In this document: piece after piece, positions 62,585-64,000 of the stretch | How the letters are laid out: the number at the start of each line of letters is the position of its first letter | Position numbering within the stretch: the first letter of the stretch is position 1 | NCBI GenBank assembly: GCA_016710335.1 | Contig: JADJXQ010000025.1 | Span: forward strand, 1 to 64,000 | DNA from: Rhodospirillales bacterium | GTDB lineage: Bacteria; Pseudomonadota; Alphaproteobacteria; Rhodospirillales; Defluviicoccaceae | Reading direction: 5' to 3' | Length of the DNA: 64,000 nucleotides | The notes under the pieces: generated by a model | What the model saw: only the letters and a program-made list of their open reading frames with translations | Databases searched by the model: none | Told to the model about the DNA's origin: nothing | Made by a program: the position numbers and the translations under genes

Positions 62585-63276
62585 ATTTCGACATTGACAC
62601 CATCCTGTTCACGCTGTCGGTCTGGGTCATCCCGGTGCTGTTGGCGATCACCTTCCACGAAGCTGCGCACGGCTGGGTAGCGCATCGTCGGGGCGACGAC
62701 ACCGCGTTCCGCCTGGGGCGAGTCACCTTCAACCCGCTCCGCCACATCGATCCGTTCGGCACGGTGCTGCTGCCGGCGCTGTTGTTCATCGGCTCGGGCG
62801 GGCGGATGCTGTTCGGCTTCGCCAAGCCGGTGCCGGTCAACTTCGCCAACCTGCACCAGCCGCGCCGCGACATGGTGTTGGTCGCCGCCGCAGGTCCCGG
62901 CATCAACATCGTTATGGCCATCGTCGCGGCAGCGGCTATCCACCTGGTGCCGCTGTTGTCCGGCGACCTTGCCGAGTGGGTGGCCTACAACCTTCGCAAC
63001 GCCGTCTGGATCAACGTGTTGCTCGCGGTGTTCAACATGCTGCCGGTGCCGCCGCTGGACGGCGGCCGCGTCGCCGTGGGCCTGTTGCCGCCGGCGCTGG
63101 CGGTGCGGTGGGCGGCCCTCGAGCGTTACGGCATTTTCATCGTGCTCGGCGGCATTTTCCTGGTGCCGTGGCTGGGCGCCCAAGTCGGGCTCAGGCTCGA
63201 CGTGTTCGGCTGGCTGGTGCTCCTGCCGGCTTCGCTGCTGGCGCAAGGAATCTTCACTCTGGTCAACATCGCATGA
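62581..63276 (+). CDS. Site-2 protease family (M50) membrane metalloprotease
   Basis: 231 residues from a GTG at 62581. Six or so membrane helices. Zinc motif HEAAH (AITFHEAAHGWVAHR) and the second site LPVPPLDGGRVAVGLLP with the NMLP-PPLDGGR form. Short S2P-like proteases of this type (no PDZ domain) lie next to scpA in many genomes. Target unknown. Its TGA overlaps the start of a possible 20-codon ORF. Confidence 0.9.
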   Translation: MNFDIDTILFTLSVWVIPVLLAITFHEAAHGWVAHRRGDDTAFRLGRVTFNPLRHIDPFGTVLLPALLFIGSGGRMLFGFAKPVPVNFANLHQPRRDMVLVAAAGPGINIVMAIVAAAAIHLVPLLSGDLAEWVAYNLRNAVWINVLLAVFNMLPVPPLDGGRVAVGLLPPALAVRWAALERYGIFIVLGGIFLVPWLGAQVGLRLDVFGWLVLLPASLLAQGIFTLVNIA

Positions 63277-63335
63277 GGACGGCACCTGCATCATGGCGCC
63301 TGCATGACGGTACAGGCATGACGGTACGGGCATGA
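63273..63335 (+). other. Possible 20-codon coupling ORF between M50 protease and scpA
   Basis: ATG 63273 overlaps the M50 stop (ATGA). It reads 20 codons (MRTAPASWRLHDG...) to a TGA at 63333-63335 that overlaps the scpA ATG. It could carry ribosomes from one gene to the next. Three shorter stop-start ORFs in another frame (ATG 63293, 63304, 63318) do the same. No homology; peptide function is doubtful. Confidence 0.3.
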
Positions 63336-63338
63336 CGG
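63302..63338. repeat. 14-base tandem repeat before scpA
   Basis: GCATGACGGTACAG (63302-63315), GCATGACGGTACGG (63316-63329) and the first nine bases of a third copy (63330-63338). Because 14 is not a multiple of 3, each copy puts its ATG in a new frame; the last copy's ATG (63332) is the scpA start. Confidence 0.9.
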
Positions 63339-64000
63339 GCGCAGCGGACGCGCCGGGCGACCGCGAGGCGGCGCCGGCCGGCCCACAGTTCGTCGTCGAT
63401 ATCGACGGCTACGAGGGGCCGGTCGACGTGCTGTTGACGCTGGCGCGCGCCCAGAAGGTCGACCTCAGGCAGGTGTCGATTTTGCAGCTTGCCGATCAGT
63501 ACCTGGCGTTCGTCGCCGCGGTGCGCAGCGCCAGCCTTGAACTGGCGGCCGAGTATCTGGTGATGGCGGCGTGGCTCGCCTACCTGAAGTCGCGCCTGTT
63601 GCTGCCCGAGCCGCCCGGCGACGAGGAACCGACCGGCGAGGAAATGGCCGCCGCCCTGGCGTTCCAGCTCCAGCGCCTCGAAGCGGTGCGGGACGCGGGC
63701 GCCCGGTTGATGGCCCGACCGCGCCTCGGCCGCGACGTGTTCGCTCGCGGCCAGCCGGAGCCGGTGGCGGCGACCACCACCACCGTCGTCGTGGTCACCC
63801 TCTACGATCTGCTCAAGGCCTACGGCGAGCATGTGCGGCGCCGACAGCCGCAGGTGCTGGCGGTCGAACCGTCCGAGGTGTATTCGGTCAAGGATGCGCT
63901 GGCATGGCTGACACGCGCCCTCGGCCGCTCGCCCGGCTGGGAGAACTTGTGGAACTTCCTGCCGCCGCAAACCGCGGAGGAGTTGCGCGGCGGCCGTCTC
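63332..64000 (+). CDS. scpA: Segregation and condensation protein ScpA, 3' partial
   Basis: 223 codons visible, open to the right edge. Starts at ATG 63332; family homology begins at FVVDIDGYEGPVDVLLTLARAQKVDL, continues with ILQLADQYLAFVAAVR, EYLVMAAWLAYLKSRLLLPEP and VTLYDLLKAYGEHVRRR. ScpA is the kleisin of the bacterial SMC condensin, which should be followed by scpB outside the window. Confidence 0.95.
   Translation, partial: MTGAADAPGDREAAPAGPQFVVDIDGYEGPVDVLLTLARAQKVDLRQVSILQLADQYLAFVAAVRSASLELAAEYLVMAAWLAYLKSRLLLPEPPGDEEPTGEEMAAALAFQLQRLEAVRDAGARLMARPRLGRDVFARGQPEPVAATTTTVVVVTLYDLLKAYGEHVRRRQPQVLAVEPSEVYSVKDALAWLTRALGRSPGWENLWNFLPPQTAEELRGGRL

Overview
The window is a GC-rich chromosomal segment from an alphaproteobacterium, most likely of the Rhodospirillales type. 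The clues are an unbroken division and cell-wall (dcw) cluster running into lpxC, bamD, recN and ligA; the RNase P RNA gene just upstream of mraZ; an erpA-dgt-argS-SPOR-nagZ-M50-scpA block; several TRAP transporters; a meso-DAP type MurE; and an FtsZ ending in the usual DIPAFLRR tail. No tRNA, rRNA, CRISPR array, phage or intact insertion sequence was seen.

Layout. 0-8.3 kb: the end of a type III PLP decarboxylase (frameshifted), an XdhC-family protein, a YdbH-YnbE-YdbL-type envelope operon, an orphan Panacea/SocA-like protein and a TAXI-type TRAP transporter. 8.7-13.8 kb: a circularly permuted ATP-grasp, alpha-E and transglutaminase operon, a CoA-transferase family protein and a MarR regulator. 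13.9-14.35 kb: rnpB. 14.6-39.1 kb: the dcw cluster mraZ-rsmH-ftsL-ftsI-murE-murF-mraY-murD-ftsW-murG-murC-murB-ddl-ftsQ-ftsA-ftsZ, then lpxC, bamD, recN and ligA, mostly joined by ATGA or GTGA stop/start overlaps. 39.1-45.9 kb: an accessory stretch with a decayed HigBA, VapBC-type and BrnTA toxin-antitoxin modules, palindromic repeats, acetoacetyl-CoA synthetase, a DMT exporter and LrgAB. 46.1-49.4 kb: a tight hydroxyacid dehydrogenase / APH-type kinase / divergent enolase operon. 49.4-57.0 kb: amidase, DctPQM TRAP transporter, a barrel protein and 5-oxoprolinase subunits PxpA and PxpBC. 57.1-64 kb: erpA, dgt, argS, a SPOR protein, nagZ, a site-2 protease and the start of scpA.

How they work together. 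The dcw block makes UDP-MurNAc-pentapeptide (murCDEF, ddl, murB), lipid I and II (mraY, murG) and the divisome (ftsLIWQAZ), headed by MraZ and a set of 10-bp-phased MraZ-type boxes. The 49-57 kb block looks like a system for uptake and hydrolysis of 5-oxoproline or related amides and lactams. The 46-49 kb operon could carry hydroxypyruvate via glycerate and phosphoglycerate to PEP, but its enolase lacks a conserved histidine, so it may do something else.

Sequence quality. Many single-base indels break essential genes: murF (3), mraY (2), murD (1), ftsW (about 7) and murG (1). The decarboxylase, the ATP-grasp gene and probably ydbL are also hit. Because these genes are indispensable and the shifts follow no programmed pattern, they are best read as sequencing or assembly errors. 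Spans below give the whole gene, with approximate shift positions.
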